Below, in pieces: positions 7,069 to 15,754 of a DNA stretch of 64,000 nucleotides. Each line of letters begins with the position of its first letter. Positions within the stretch are counted from its first letter, which is position 1. A program made the position numbers and the translations under genes. Below the pieces are notes generated by a model. The model was not told the DNA's origin. It ran no database searches and saw only the letters and a program-made list of their open reading frames with translations. The stretch comes from Mucilaginibacter inviolabilis (lineage in GTDB: Bacteria > Bacteroidota > Bacteroidia > Sphingobacteriales > Sphingobacteriaceae): the NCBI RefSeq assembly GCF_011089895.1, contig NZ_JAANAT010000001.1:2666001-2730000 (forward strand). Direction: 5' to 3'.

Positions 7069-8253
7069 TTAAAATACTTCCGCAACTTCTTCTGATACCG
7101 GACTGTTTTTAATCCTGCTGTCGTTTATTTTAAAGATGAGCCCGGCGAATAAAATACATACCCCGATAACCCCCAATGCTACGGGCAACGTAAGCAACTG
7201 GGCTATAAAACCGATGAACGCCGGCCCCGCCAGTATACCGGCGTAAGCCATGGAAGTAACCACAGGGAGCGCATAAGCAGGCGAAAGTCCAGGCATATTA
7301 CCCGCCGTTGAAAACAAAATGGGGATGATATTGGCACAACCCAGACCTACCATCAGAAAACCTACCAGGGCTAAGCTCACATAGGGGAAACAAACAGCCA
7401 GGAGCAATCCCGCCGAAGCGATGACACTACCCCATATGACTACTTTCAGCCGCCCTGCGGTAGCTATAACACTGTCGCCGGTTAAGCGCATGATGGCCAT
7501 GGCTATTGAGAACATAGCATAACCTACACCGGCAAACTCGATACTGAAATGCCTATTGGTGGTCAGGAACACAGCGCTCCAATCGAGCATGGCACCTTCG
7601 GCCAGGGCTGATATAAAACAGATGGCGCCCAATATCAGCAAAGCAGCCGAGGGTAATTTAAATCCTTTTTGGGTTTTCTCCGGAGTCTCTACAGGATCAT
7701 CGCTCATTAAGCTGGTGAACTGCGAGTAAGTGATAAGCACCAACAAAACAGATATAAAAATGATGGTACTCATGGCATCCAGTCCCGCTTTGAGTAGTAG
7801 TCCGAAGCCCAACGAACCTACTAAACCACCAATGCTGTACAAACCGTGAAAAGACGACATGATATGTTTTCCATATGCCCGCTGCACTTTGATAGCCTGC
7901 GCATTCATAGCTACGTTAATTCCCCCGGTTGATGCCCCAAAGATGAGCAGGCAGACACTCATTTGATAAGTGTGATCCAAAATCAGCAGCAAAGGCAGTA
8001 TTGCCGCTATCAAAGTACCCGAAACCACAATAACCCTTTTACTCCCAAACCGGGCAACCAGTTTACCGGTAAGCGGCATGGTGATCATGGCGCCTACACC
8101 AAAAAACAATAGTAAAAGCCCCAGGCTGCCATTATCCAACCCAAGCCGTGTTTTGGCCAATGGTACCAGCGGCGCCCAGCTGGCCACACCCAAACCACAA
8201 ACTAAAAACATTAAAGAATTGGCTATTCTGGCTTTTCTAAGATTGCTCATCAT
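7069..8253 (-). CDS. MFS transporter, YbjJ-like (394 aa)
   Basis: A twelve-helix major facilitator. The first loop contains the conserved GKLVARFGSKRV (loop 2-3 motif G-x-L-a-x-r-x-G-s-k-r), and NVAMNAQAIKVQRAYGKHIMSSFHGLYSIGGLVG is characteristic of the YbjJ/fucose-permease-like branch. Substrate unknown; sugars or small metabolites are possible. Start chosen at the first of two adjacent ATG codons. The upstream region carries a striking 10-bp periodic repeat (8281-8350), so expression is probably specially regulated. NTF2-like and secreted genes follow on the same strand. Confidence 0.8.
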   Translation of the reverse strand: MMSNLRKARIANSLMFLVCGLGVASWAPLVPLAKTRLGLDNGSLGLLLLFFGVGAMITMPLTGKLVARFGSKRVIVVSGTLIAAILPLLLILDHTYQMSVCLLIFGASTGGINVAMNAQAIKVQRAYGKHIMSSFHGLYSIGGLVGSLGFGLLLKAGLDAMSTIIFISVLLVLITYSQFTSLMSDDPVETPEKTQKGFKLPSAALLILGAICFISALAEGAMLDWSAVFLTTNRHFSIEFAGVGYAMFSIAMAIMRLTGDSVIATAGRLKVVIWGSVIASAGLLLAVCFPYVSLALVGFLMVGLGCANIIPILFSTAGNMPGLSPAYALPVVTSMAYAGILAGPAFIGFIAQLLTLPVALGVIGVCILFAGLIFKINDSRIKNSPVSEEVAEVF

Positions 8254-8280
8254 TCAAATTTTAAAGGTGATTGAATTTTA

Positions 8281-8350
8281 CATTGCAATATTATGCAATA
8301 AAAAGCAAATAATTGCATTAATATGCAAATTTTTGCAATTATTTGCAAAA
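8281..8350. repeat. Seven tandem 10-bp TGCAA units upstream of the MFS gene
   Basis: GC dinucleotides fall at exactly 8285, 8295, 8305, 8315, 8325, 8335 and 8345, each inside an A/T-rich 10-mer close to WWTTGCAAWW. Copies vary (ATGCAA, AGCAAA, TTGCAT). The array lies 28 bp before the MFS start and 129 bp before the cupin start. A 10-bp period places every site on the same DNA face, which suggests cooperative protein binding or DNA curvature. Confidence 0.75.
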
Positions 8351-8478
8351 AAAACAATCATATAGCTCAGGTATGAATTTGACCGGTTCAGCTTCCCGAT
8401 TGTCCACTTACCCTGTTTAGTGGTTGAACGAGGACCGCATAAAGCACAACTTTGTATCATCAAACAATAACTCAAACC

Positions 8479-8889
8479 ATGGAAACTAAAAAAGACATTC
8501 TTGCCGGTATCATTATTATGGTTGCACTGGCTTTATTAACTATCTCAACCTCTGCCTCAGCGCAGCAGCAAGGAGTTAAACGTAATGATCTGCAGCGTCA
8601 TGATCTCAGCATCCCGGGCTATGAAACCGTACAGGCACGCATCGACTTTGAACCCGGAGCCCTGGCGATAAAACACAAACACCCCGGCGAAGAGATTATT
8701 TATGTACTGGAAGGTTTACTGGAGTACCAGGTAGCCGACAAACCACCGGTAACATTGAAAGCCGGCGACGTACTGTTTATTCCTGCCGGAACAGCCCATT
8801 CGGCCAAAAATGTAGGTACCGGTAATGCTAAAGAACTTGCTACCTATGTAGTTGAAAAAGGGAAACCGCTTGTTGTACCGGTCAACTGA
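8479..8889 (+). CDS. Secreted cupin-domain protein (136 aa)
   Basis: The start at 8479 gives a signal peptide (METKKDILAGIIIMVALALLTISTSASA, then QQQ). The single cupin domain shows the metal-binding motif 1 (HKHPGEEIIYVLEG, H-x-H-x4-E) and motif 2 (LKAGDVLFIPAGTAHSAKNVG). So it should bind a divalent metal in the periplasm; catalytic role unknown. It is divergent from the MFS gene across a 225-bp region with the 10-bp array. A near -7 box (CAACTTTG, about 8447-8454) precedes the start. A longer start at 8452 is possible but would spoil the signal peptide. Confidence 0.78.
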   Translation: METKKDILAGIIIMVALALLTISTSASAQQQGVKRNDLQRHDLSIPGYETVQARIDFEPGALAIKHKHPGEEIIYVLEGLLEYQVADKPPVTLKAGDVLFIPAGTAHSAKNVGTGNAKELATYVVEKGKPLVVPVN

Positions 8890-9028
8890 GTCACCCCTGG
8901 TTGCTGATGATTTCATCTATACCGGTGAATATTGCGGGAGAATCTCTCCAACTTAAAGCATAAAAATGCCTAAATTGGTCTGGTTATATATCGGTGACTA
9001 TTAGCGGTTTCTTCAATCTGTGTATCAT

Positions 9029-10075
9029 ATGAATAAAGCATCGCACAACCCAGTTGTTAAACGCATCAAATTCGGCCTGGTTAAATTACTTTCCGTAAGC
9101 TTATTATGCCTGCCCTTAGTTTTTATTGCAAGCGGATGTGCCGCACAGTCAACACCTGCACGCTCCTTACTTGCGCTTTCCAAAAGCGACCATACCTTGT
9201 CTATTATTGACCCGATTAGTCTGAAGGTTCTCGCGCGTGTGCCGGTGGGTTCCGATCCGCATGAGGTTATTGCCTCGGCTGATGGTAAAACGGCTTATGT
9301 TTCAATCTATGGCGGCGGGAGCCTCCATGAACTCAGTGTGATCGACCTTGTTGCACAAAAGCCCCTGCCCTCTTTGGATACCCGGCCACTCATGGGGCCT
9401 CATGGCTTAACGTTTGCCAATGGTAAGGTTTGGTTCAGCGCAGAGGGCTCTAAAGCCGTTGGAACTTACGACCCGGCAACTGCTAAATTCGATTGGGCCA
9501 TGGGAACCGGGCAGGACAGGACCCACATGATCTATGTAACCCACGACGGAAAAAAGGTTTACACCACCAACGTTAACGCAGCAACGGTGAGTATTCTGGA
9601 AGATAACGCTACCCCTCCGGCCTATCATGAATGGGTACAAACGGTGATCCCGGTAGCTAAAGGGTCCGAAGGTTTTGATGTATCGCCGGATGGCCGCGAA
9701 CTGTGGACCGCAGGCGCCGCCGACGGAGCCATTTCTATTATTGACTTGACTACTAAAAAACTAACCGGTACAATCAACGCGAAGGCTGTAGGGGCCAACC
9801 GGCTCCAGTTTACACCGGATGGTAAACGGGTACTGATCAGCAGCCTCAAGACCGGCGACCTGTTTATTTATGACGCAGCATCGCACCGGGAATTAAAACG
9901 CGTAAATACCGGTCATGGCGCTGCAGGTATCTTGATAGACGATGACGGATCACGCGCCTTTATTGGCTGCACCGGCGACAACTATGTGGCCGTGGTCGAC
10001 CTCAAAACCTTAACCGTAACCGGTCATATTGATATACGCGGAGCTGATGGTTTGGCCTGGGCGGTTCGGCCTTAA
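9029..10075 (+). CDS. YncE/YVTN-type beta-propeller lipoprotein (348 aa)
   Basis: The N-terminus has a hydrophobic helix ending in FIASGC, a plausible lipobox. The rest is a string of about seven blades with YVTN-like signatures (KSDHTLSIIDPISLKVLARVPVGSDPHEV, KVYTTNVNAATVSIL, RAFIGCTGDNYVAVVDLKTLTVTGHI), as in YncE and 3-carboxymuconate-cyclase-like propellers. Such proteins act as binding scaffolds or lactonases in the periplasm. Catalytic residues cannot be assigned with certainty. Start chosen at the fourth codon of the open frame because it gives a typical basic n-region. Apparently monocistronic. Confidence 0.78.
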   Translation: MNKASHNPVVKRIKFGLVKLLSVSLLCLPLVFIASGCAAQSTPARSLLALSKSDHTLSIIDPISLKVLARVPVGSDPHEVIASADGKTAYVSIYGGGSLHELSVIDLVAQKPLPSLDTRPLMGPHGLTFANGKVWFSAEGSKAVGTYDPATAKFDWAMGTGQDRTHMIYVTHDGKKVYTTNVNAATVSILEDNATPPAYHEWVQTVIPVAKGSEGFDVSPDGRELWTAGAADGAISIIDLTTKKLTGTINAKAVGANRLQFTPDGKRVLISSLKTGDLFIYDAASHRELKRVNTGHGAAGILIDDDGSRAFIGCTGDNYVAVVDLKTLTVTGHIDIRGADGLAWAVRP

Positions 10076-10100
10076 GTTTACATTTCCGTCGATTACCTAA

Positions 10101-10517
10101 TTACTGCTTATCCATTTTTTCGAGCAGGGCCAGAATTTTGTCGAGCTTATCTGTTTCAATGGCGTTTAAGCGCAGTTGTAGTTCTTCAATTTCTTTTTTG
10201 GCTTCTACGTTGGTATGAAAATCTTCGTTGGCCTGGGCACGGTCACGTTCGTTCTGGCGGTTTTGGGCCATCATAATAATCGGTGCAGCATAGGCAGCCT
10301 GGGTAGAGAATAATAAGTTTAATAAAATATAGGGATACGGATCCCAGTGATCAACAAAAGCTACCAGGTTTAGCGCCATCCACACTACAACAATAATGGT
10401 TTGAATAATAATGAACCGCCATGAACCCATGCCCGTTGCCACAGAATCGGCCAGGCGCTGACCGAAAGCCAGCGATTCTTTATGTCTTTGATACCAATTT
10501 TTTTTACCGTTTATCAT
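10101..10517 (-). CDS. DUF1003 membrane protein (138 aa)
   Basis: The protein shows the DUF1003 pattern: FGQRLADSVATGMGSWRFIIIQTIIVVVWMALNLVAF (first membrane helix) and WDPYPYILLNLLFSTQAAYAAPIIMMAQNRQNERDR (second helix, with the highly conserved P-hh-LN-x-x-S-x-xAAY-AP-I-MMaQNRQ). A charged helical or coiled-coil tail of about 45 residues follows. Inner-membrane, function unknown; the family is widespread. Monocistronic. Confidence 0.9.
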   Translation of the reverse strand: MINGKKNWYQRHKESLAFGQRLADSVATGMGSWRFIIIQTIIVVVWMALNLVAFVDHWDPYPYILLNLLFSTQAAYAAPIIMMAQNRQNERDRAQANEDFHTNVEAKKEIEELQLRLNAIETDKLDKILALLEKMDKQ

Positions 10518-10592
10518 TTTTAAGAGATTAAGCTTTGTACGATAAATATAAAAAATTAATTGGCAGGCGTAGAGGTAGGTTAGGTAATAGAA

Positions 10593-10646
10593 AATCCTGT
10601 CACAAATGCCTTAAATATGCTGTTTAAAGGCCTTTGCGACAGGATT
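10593..10646 (-). terminator. Long hairpin terminator of the 10671-11204 gene
   Basis: AATCCTGTC (10593-10601) pairs with GACAGGATT (10638-10646). The stem continues inwards through CAAA/TTTG and GCCTT/AAGGC with small bulges. On the minus strand it is followed by TTTTC, consistent with termination after the lipoprotein gene. Confidence 0.65.
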
Positions 10647-10670
10647 AAATATAGTCTGTTTTAATAAGAC

Positions 10671-11204
10671 CTAATAGGCATTGTTCGCCGTTAACGGATA
10701 GGTATCAGCAGCGCCCTGTACGCCGCCTCCTACAGTTTGGCTTTTAGCTAAAACAACCGGTTGGGTTATGGATACATGATATTTCCCGCTTGCATCTACG
10801 GTTACATCTGCTGTAGCTGTGGTGCTGGGTGAATCATACCTGGTAGAACCCGTGTTAACTGCTGTACCAATTTGGCATTGAATATTTATTAATTGAGTAC
10901 CGGGGCTGTTTAGTACAAGGTTAGATGTTGTTATGGTATATTTACCGGCACCGAGAGGGTTATAGGTAAAAATTAAAGCACTGCCCGAATAAGCGCCTTT
11001 ATCGTTGCCATCACCTGTAGTTACAACCGTTACATTAAAAGCACCGTTACCGGTTTGTGACGAGGCTGCTCTGTTATAGGTGTAGGCTCCAAATTTCCAA
11101 TTACTGTCGCTGTTGGTAACCGGGGTGGTATCCTTTTTTTTACTGCAGGAAAATAGGCTAAATGCCAATAAGCCTATCGCTGCGATTAATGTAATTTTTT
11201 TCAT
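10671..11204 (-). CDS. Lipoprotein of unknown function (177 aa)
   Basis: A lipoprotein signal peptide (MKKITLIAAIGLLAFSLFSC with a lipobox Cys at residue 20) is followed by a lysine-rich linker. The mature domain is rich in Gly, Thr and Ser and predicted all-beta (WKFGAYTYNR, KGAYSGSALIFTYNPLGAGKYTITTSNL, ADVTVDASGKYHVSITQPVVL). This suggests a surface beta-sandwich. No family recognised. A terminator follows at 10593-10646. The next gene upstream on the strand is also a lipoprotein. Confidence 0.62.
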   Translation of the reverse strand: MKKITLIAAIGLLAFSLFSCSKKKDTTPVTNSDSNWKFGAYTYNRAASSQTGNGAFNVTVVTTGDGNDKGAYSGSALIFTYNPLGAGKYTITTSNLVLNSPGTQLINIQCQIGTAVNTGSTRYDSPSTTATADVTVDASGKYHVSITQPVVLAKSQTVGGGVQGAADTYPLTANNAY

Positions 11205-11272
11205 GATTTGATTGATTTTTAATTGATGGATAATAAATATACTCCTGAACGCTTGCGCGGGCAGGCGAACAA

Positions 11273-11950
11273 CTACGGTTTGAACGGTGTGGTTAGAAAC
11301 ACCCTTTCTCCATTTTTAAAGGACGAAACGGCATCAAAGTTGATAGATTCTGAAACCCCGTCTTTATCATAAGCAACCCTTCCCTGCCCTTCATTGATAA
11401 ATATGCCGGTTCCATGCGAATTGTCGATATTGATGATACCGTAAGTAACGTTTTTCAAAGTTGTACCATCTTTTGTTCCGGATAGCAGGATCCCAAAGTA
11501 GGCATACTTGGTTTTATCAGCAGAAACTGATTTTACCTTTCCGTAAACGGTAAAATTATTTCCACTGCCCGAAATGGCCGTTGTAATACTGGTATCTGCG
11601 GCATTAAGAAAATATTTTCCAACTAATTTTATACCGAAGTCGTTGGTACTTTGCTCAAAGAATTTTACGCTGGCATCATGAAAAACCTGACCGGCATAAT
11701 CTGTTTTGATGTTACTGTTTTTTAATACCAGCGGCGCTATACGGAAGGCACCCTCTACATTGGGCGGCGTTGTACCCTGATTTACAACTAACCCTAGTTT
11801 TGCCAGGGTATCGATGTATTGCTGAGGTAGGATATCCGATATTTTTTTATTTAAAATATCCTGCGGGGAAGGATTTACTTTATCGCTTTTTGAACAGGAA
11901 ACTATCATACCCGCACATAGTAAACACAGTAGAACTAAGAAGTTTTTCAT
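11273..11950 (-). CDS. Lipoprotein of unknown function (225 aa)
   Basis: The signal peptide (MKNFLVLLCLLCAGMIVSC) ends with a lipobox Cys. A short region (NKKISDILPQQYIDTLAKLGLVV) reads like an amphipathic helix, followed by beta-rich sequence with GAFRIAPLVL and a repeated pattern of strands ending in SFKNGERVFLTTPF. The LPQ-YIDTL-KLG opening with NVEG-F is seen in other Bacteroidota lipoproteins, but I cannot assign a function. It lies 68 bp upstream of the previous lipoprotein gene, possibly co-transcribed. Confidence 0.62.
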   Translation of the reverse strand: MKNFLVLLCLLCAGMIVSCSKSDKVNPSPQDILNKKISDILPQQYIDTLAKLGLVVNQGTTPPNVEGAFRIAPLVLKNSNIKTDYAGQVFHDASVKFFEQSTNDFGIKLVGKYFLNAADTSITTAISGSGNNFTVYGKVKSVSADKTKYAYFGILLSGTKDGTTLKNVTYGIINIDNSHGTGIFINEGQGRVAYDKDGVSESINFDAVSSFKNGERVFLTTPFKP

Positions 11951-12156
11951 AGGTAAATGAATGATGATTGAATGAGATATCTAAACGTCTTTAGGGAGAG
12001 TTCAAAAGTATACATGTTCCTACAATGCATCCATACCTACATTCTGGTATTTATTTATACCGGTTTTTTAATAATTAACCTATGAAGAGAGGAAGGTTTG
12101 TCATCTCGAACGAGACACGGAGAGAAATTTCTGGCAGTTCAAGCGTCCCCTCGCTA

Positions 12157-12237
12157 CCGCAAGCGTCCCGCTTGTGATCATCGTGATGGTAACTGTAAAC
12201 TAGTCTATCTTAAATAGCACAAGCGGGACGCTTGCGG
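12157..12237. repeat. 20-bp perfect inverted repeat around a 41-bp loop
   Basis: CCGCAAGCGTCCCGCTTGTG at 12157-12176 is the exact reverse complement of 12218-12237. Each arm is itself partly palindromic (AAGCG..CGCTT). It lies in the 319-bp gene-free gap before the next gene. Related CAAGCG/CGCTTG palindromes occur at 13073, 14366 and loosely near 54172, indicating a dispersed repeat family. Confidence 0.7.
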
Positions 12238-12269
12238 CAGCGGGGGCCTGAATGGATAAAGCACCCGTT

Positions 12270-12908
12270 TTAATAATCTTTCGTAATTTTTTCTGCGGCA
12301 AATATGCTATCGGCCTGTTTCCTGGAAATTGCCCGGTTGTCACTACCAACACTGTAATAAAACATTACAGAATCTTTACCATGCGCCATGGCATATTTGG
12401 TGGTAACTGATATACCCCGGGATATGGTATCTGTAGATTTAAGGTGGTATTCATCATTTTCGAGATATACTTCACAGGAATGGATAAAAATGGTTTTACT
12501 TTCATGACCGATAACCCCTTCTTTTCCTTTCCAATCAATCGAATTATCATACCTACCCTCAGCATGCCAATCTGCTGGGATTTCAGGAATGCCAAGGGTT
12601 TGTCGCCTTTTATTAAACTCCCGCCCATACTTATCCTGACAAATATTCCTCCTATACTTAGTAATATCAGTATAACCAAGGAACGTTAACCACAAAATCG
12701 AAAAACATACCGTAAAAATAACAGAAGATTTACTCTCCTCCTTTTTATTGACCCTGATAAAAACTACACCGGCCATGATCAGGAAAAACCCAATCAATTT
12801 ACCGCATAGCCAATAAATAGACTGCAATTCGATAAAAACATCCAAATACACCCATACTATCAAAAACAGGCACGTAAAGCAGGTGTGGAGTACATTAAAT
12901 TTTTTCAT
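12270..12908 (-). CDS. Membrane protein of unknown function (212 aa)
   Basis: Three hydrophobic helices occupy the N-terminal half (about residues 8-28, 32-52 and 63-80). A soluble C-terminal domain follows with WHAEGRYDNSIDWKGKEGVIGHESKTIFIHSCEVYLENDEYHL. The C-terminal part is probably periplasmic or cytosolic beta structure. No family recognised. Apparently monocistronic, with an inverted repeat 33 bp after the stop. Confidence 0.55.
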   Translation of the reverse strand: MKKFNVLHTCFTCLFLIVWVYLDVFIELQSIYWLCGKLIGFFLIMAGVVFIRVNKKEESKSSVIFTVCFSILWLTFLGYTDITKYRRNICQDKYGREFNKRRQTLGIPEIPADWHAEGRYDNSIDWKGKEGVIGHESKTIFIHSCEVYLENDEYHLKSTDTISRGISVTTKYAMAHGKDSVMFYYSVGSDNRAISRKQADSIFAAEKITKDY

Positions 12909-13072
12909 TGTATAATTTGCCCATCCTACTCATAGAAACTCCCAAATGTGCCGCGGTCGATTTTCAAGGAGACTGTTTATTTTAAGATTGATGAATAAGA
13001 TTTAAGATCTTAAATATAAATAAGATTTTATTACGGAAGAGATATTTATTGATTGACAGAATACACGCCGAT

Positions 13073-13091
13073 TCAAGCCTCCGTCGCTTGA
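13073..13091. repeat. Short CAAGC/GCTTG palindrome
   Basis: TCAAGC (13073-13078) and GCTTGA (13086-13091) form a small hairpin, followed by GGGCAAACG. Same family as 12157 and 14366. It lies in the 338-bp gap between the membrane protein and the next lipoprotein, which otherwise shows only AT-rich sequence. Confidence 0.4.
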
Positions 13092-13246
13092 GTGGGCAAA
13101 CGAAATTTTTGTTGCCATAAAGATGATATTTTATGAAAATTTCATTATAAATTTATATTACCTAAGCGGTTGTTTTGCCACTCAAAAACGGGATAACCTC
13201 AAAGAGCCAATACAGCGATTCCCTGCATAAAAACAATCATTTCACA

Positions 13247-14347
13247 ATGAAAAAGCTATTTTACCTATCATTAATTTTGATGTTGATAAGCTGTAATAAC
13301 AGGCAAAAATCTGTCGAAAAAAATATCCATTTACCTGGCCGGGCAACTTCCAAACCGGCAAATAATACACCACCTAAAAAAGTGCAGTATAGCGACCAGC
13401 AACTTGAGCAATTTTTAGATAGTATAGGTCATCTGCCAACACAAGCACTTGCAGATAAAGCAGCTTTTTGGGCCGATTCAATTTTTAAAAACCAGGCAAA
13501 AATTGATATTGTGATCTCCGCAAGTGATTTTAAAAAACTTAAAAAAGCGGTACATACTAAAGTAATTGATGTACTTACAGCCAGGCGTATTTTTGGGAAC
13601 AAGGCAATTGACAGCGCCTGTAATGAAGCGAGTGTTCTTTTAACTCTTAAAGCCGGACTTATTCCTGTTGTTTATTATCCCTTTGATAAGCATAAATCAG
13701 ATTTTAACGAATATGCCATCTGTATTGGTGATCCAACCCACTGCGCAAACGCTTATTTATATTTTTTTAAAGGGAACAAGATTATTTCCAAACATAACGG
13801 CTACAGTCGCTACGGGCTCGATTTAGAACATTATAAAGATTCAGATGGGAAAACAGTGGTATATTATAAAGAAGAATTTGATGACGGTTCAGGCATTTGG
13901 TGGAATAACTATTTCTTTTATAAATATGATGGCGATAAATTAATACCTGTTTTAAATGAACTTCAAAATGGGAATCTGCAATCATCAGAACTCCGGGCAT
14001 TCTGGCTCGAGTCTTTTGTGCAAAAAACAAATCCCTTAACTATTAAAATGGTTTATTATGATCAATTTTCGATCCCCACTGACTCTGGAGACTTTGGGCC
14101 CAATATTATAAACGACTCCACTATAGTTAGATATAACTGGAACGAACAATTAAAAATATATCAAGGTGATTACAAAAACTCAAAGATCAATAAACCCCAG
14201 GTCTTGTCTTATTACCTTGCCAGCGATGATCTTTTATTTATAAACGCTTACTATAAAACCTTAAAGGCCACTTTATTTGATAAAGTAAAGAAAAAGCGCA
14301 CACTGTATTATCTTAACCAGGTAAAGAACTATCAACGCAAGCAGTAG
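13247..14347 (+). CDS. Lipoprotein of unknown function (366 aa)
   Basis: The start at 13247 gives a compact lipoprotein signal (MKKLFYLSLILMLISC) with Cys at residue 16. The open frame continues 24 codons upstream but that part is not signal-like. After a proline/lysine-rich linker there is a helical segment (QLEQFLDSIGHLPTQALADKAAFWADSIF). A mainly beta domain with many Tyr and Trp follows (YAICIGDPTHCANAYLYFFKGNKIISKHNGYSRYG). Three cysteines remain in the mature domain. Family not recognised; monocistronic. Confidence 0.6.
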   Translation: MKKLFYLSLILMLISCNNRQKSVEKNIHLPGRATSKPANNTPPKKVQYSDQQLEQFLDSIGHLPTQALADKAAFWADSIFKNQAKIDIVISASDFKKLKKAVHTKVIDVLTARRIFGNKAIDSACNEASVLLTLKAGLIPVVYYPFDKHKSDFNEYAICIGDPTHCANAYLYFFKGNKIISKHNGYSRYGLDLEHYKDSDGKTVVYYKEEFDDGSGIWWNNYFFYKYDGDKLIPVLNELQNGNLQSSELRAFWLESFVQKTNPLTIKMVYYDQFSIPTDSGDFGPNIINDSTIVRYNWNEQLKIYQGDYKNSKINKPQVLSYYLASDDLLFINAYYKTLKATLFDKVKKKRTLYYLNQVKNYQRKQ

Positions 14348-14365
14348 TAAAAAACATACCGCCAG

Positions 14366-14385
14366 TTCAAGCGTCTGCGCTTGAA
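14366..14385. repeat. 20-bp CAAGCG palindrome
   Basis: TTCAAGCG (14366-14373) and CGCTTGAA (14378-14385) pair perfectly around a 4-nt loop. It lies 19 bp after the lipoprotein stop and could act as its transcript end. The tract TTGATACTTGATACTCGCTACTTGATACT follows near 14410 as a short tandem-like repeat (three copies of CTTGATACT). Confidence 0.5.
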
Positions 14386-14442
14386 TAGGCAAAGTGCATT
14401 ATTATTCAATCTTGATACTTGATACTCGCTACTTGATACTAA

Positions 14443-15702
14443 CTACGAAAGCGTATTAATAGGTTGCTGTTCCAGCGTGTGCACCGTATCTTTTTGCAGA
14501 TTGGTTTTGCGCAGGAAACGGAAATGCAGAAAGCCGATGATGAGGGCTACTATACCTTCCAGCATTACAGTATCGGCCGTACCTATCCATTGTGATACGG
14601 AACCTACCAGCAAACCACCAAGCGGCTGCATACCAAAAAAAGCCATGGCATAAAAGCTGATCACCCGGCCACGCATGTCCGGCGCCACCGTAGTTTGTAT
14701 CAGCGTATTACTGATGGTGATCTGCGACATCATCCCAAAACCGGTAACCGCCGCAAACAGCAAAGCCAGCGGGTAACTGGGCATGTGTGAAAATATCACC
14801 AGTCCGGCGCCAAATATCAGCGTGTTAACCGCCAGTATCTTTTTAAGGTTATGACCCGGTTTAAGCGAGGCCAGGTAAATAGCGCCCGAAAATGCTCCCA
14901 AACCTATCAGGCTATCCAAAACCCCGAATGTGGATGCTGTGCCTTTAAAAATATCCTTGGCATACACCGGTATCAGCGTACTAAAAGGCAACACCAGTAA
15001 ACTAATGGCCGCCAGCATAATCAATATAGACTTGATGGATGGCGTATTGCTGATATAAACAAAGCCTTCCTTTAATTCGGAGAAAATATTTTTATCGTGT
15101 TTTTTAGATGCTGTTTTGGGTAAGCGCATCATCAGCAATGAGCCTATTACAGCTATAAAGCTGAAGGCATTGGCTCCAAAACATACCGTATCGCCAAACT
15201 TTTCCAGCACAAGGCCAGCTATACCCGGACCAATAAGTCTGGATAAATTAACCATCGAAGAATTTAAGGCCAGGGCATTGGGCAGGTCGGCTTTGTTATC
15301 CACCATTTCATACACCAGCGATTGCCGGGCAGGTACGTCGAAAGCGTTGATAAAGCCCAGCACCGCGCTCAGCGCAATGATCTCCCACACCACATAATGC
15401 CCCCAGAATACCAGCGCGGTAAGCAGCAGCGCCTGTATCATGGATGCGGCCTGGGTGAGCAGCAGCAAACGGTAACGGTTATACCGATCGGCCACTACAC
15501 CACCCAGAAACGAGAATAAAAACGACGGGAACAAGCTGGCAAACAGCGTAAGTCCCAGCATAAACTCTGAGTGCGTGAGCGAATAAATAACCCAGCTTAC
15601 CGCGGTTTTCTGCATCCAGGTACCTACTAATGAGATGGATTGACCGCCAAAATACAACCGGTAATTACGGCTCTTAAAGGCATTAAATGTGCTTATATTC
15701 AT
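14443..15702 (-). CDS. MFS efflux transporter (MFS_3/EntS-like, about 419 aa)
   Basis: Twelve predicted helices. The opening FNAFKSRNYRLYFGGQSISLVGTWMQKTAVSWVIYSLT, then GGVVADRYNRYRLLLLTQ, is diagnostic of the MFS_3 (EntS/drug exporter) group. FDVPARQSLVYEMVDNKADLPNALALNSSMVNLSRLIGPGIAG is the conserved central segment. Function: probable export of drugs or siderophore-like compounds across the inner membrane. ATG codons at 15702 and 15720 are both possible; 15702 gives the family's usual start. It lies downstream of a MarR gene in the same direction and is presumably repressed by it. Confidence 0.85.
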   Translation of the reverse strand: MNISTFNAFKSRNYRLYFGGQSISLVGTWMQKTAVSWVIYSLTHSEFMLGLTLFASLFPSFLFSFLGGVVADRYNRYRLLLLTQAASMIQALLLTALVFWGHYVVWEIIALSAVLGFINAFDVPARQSLVYEMVDNKADLPNALALNSSMVNLSRLIGPGIAGLVLEKFGDTVCFGANAFSFIAVIGSLLMMRLPKTASKKHDKNIFSELKEGFVYISNTPSIKSILIMLAAISLLVLPFSTLIPVYAKDIFKGTASTFGVLDSLIGLGAFSGAIYLASLKPGHNLKKILAVNTLIFGAGLVIFSHMPSYPLALLFAAVTGFGMMSQITISNTLIQTTVAPDMRGRVISFYAMAFFGMQPLGGLLVGSVSQWIGTADTVMLEGIVALIIGFLHFRFLRKTNLQKDTVHTLEQQPINTLS

Positions 15703-15754
15703 CGATTTATAATGACTCAATTATTGATTTAGTGAATTAGTGATTTTTTTATCT

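Noticed and set aside
8281..8350. CRISPR array
   Set aside because: The units are 10 bp with no spacers and no cas genes are near; it is a short-period tandem array.
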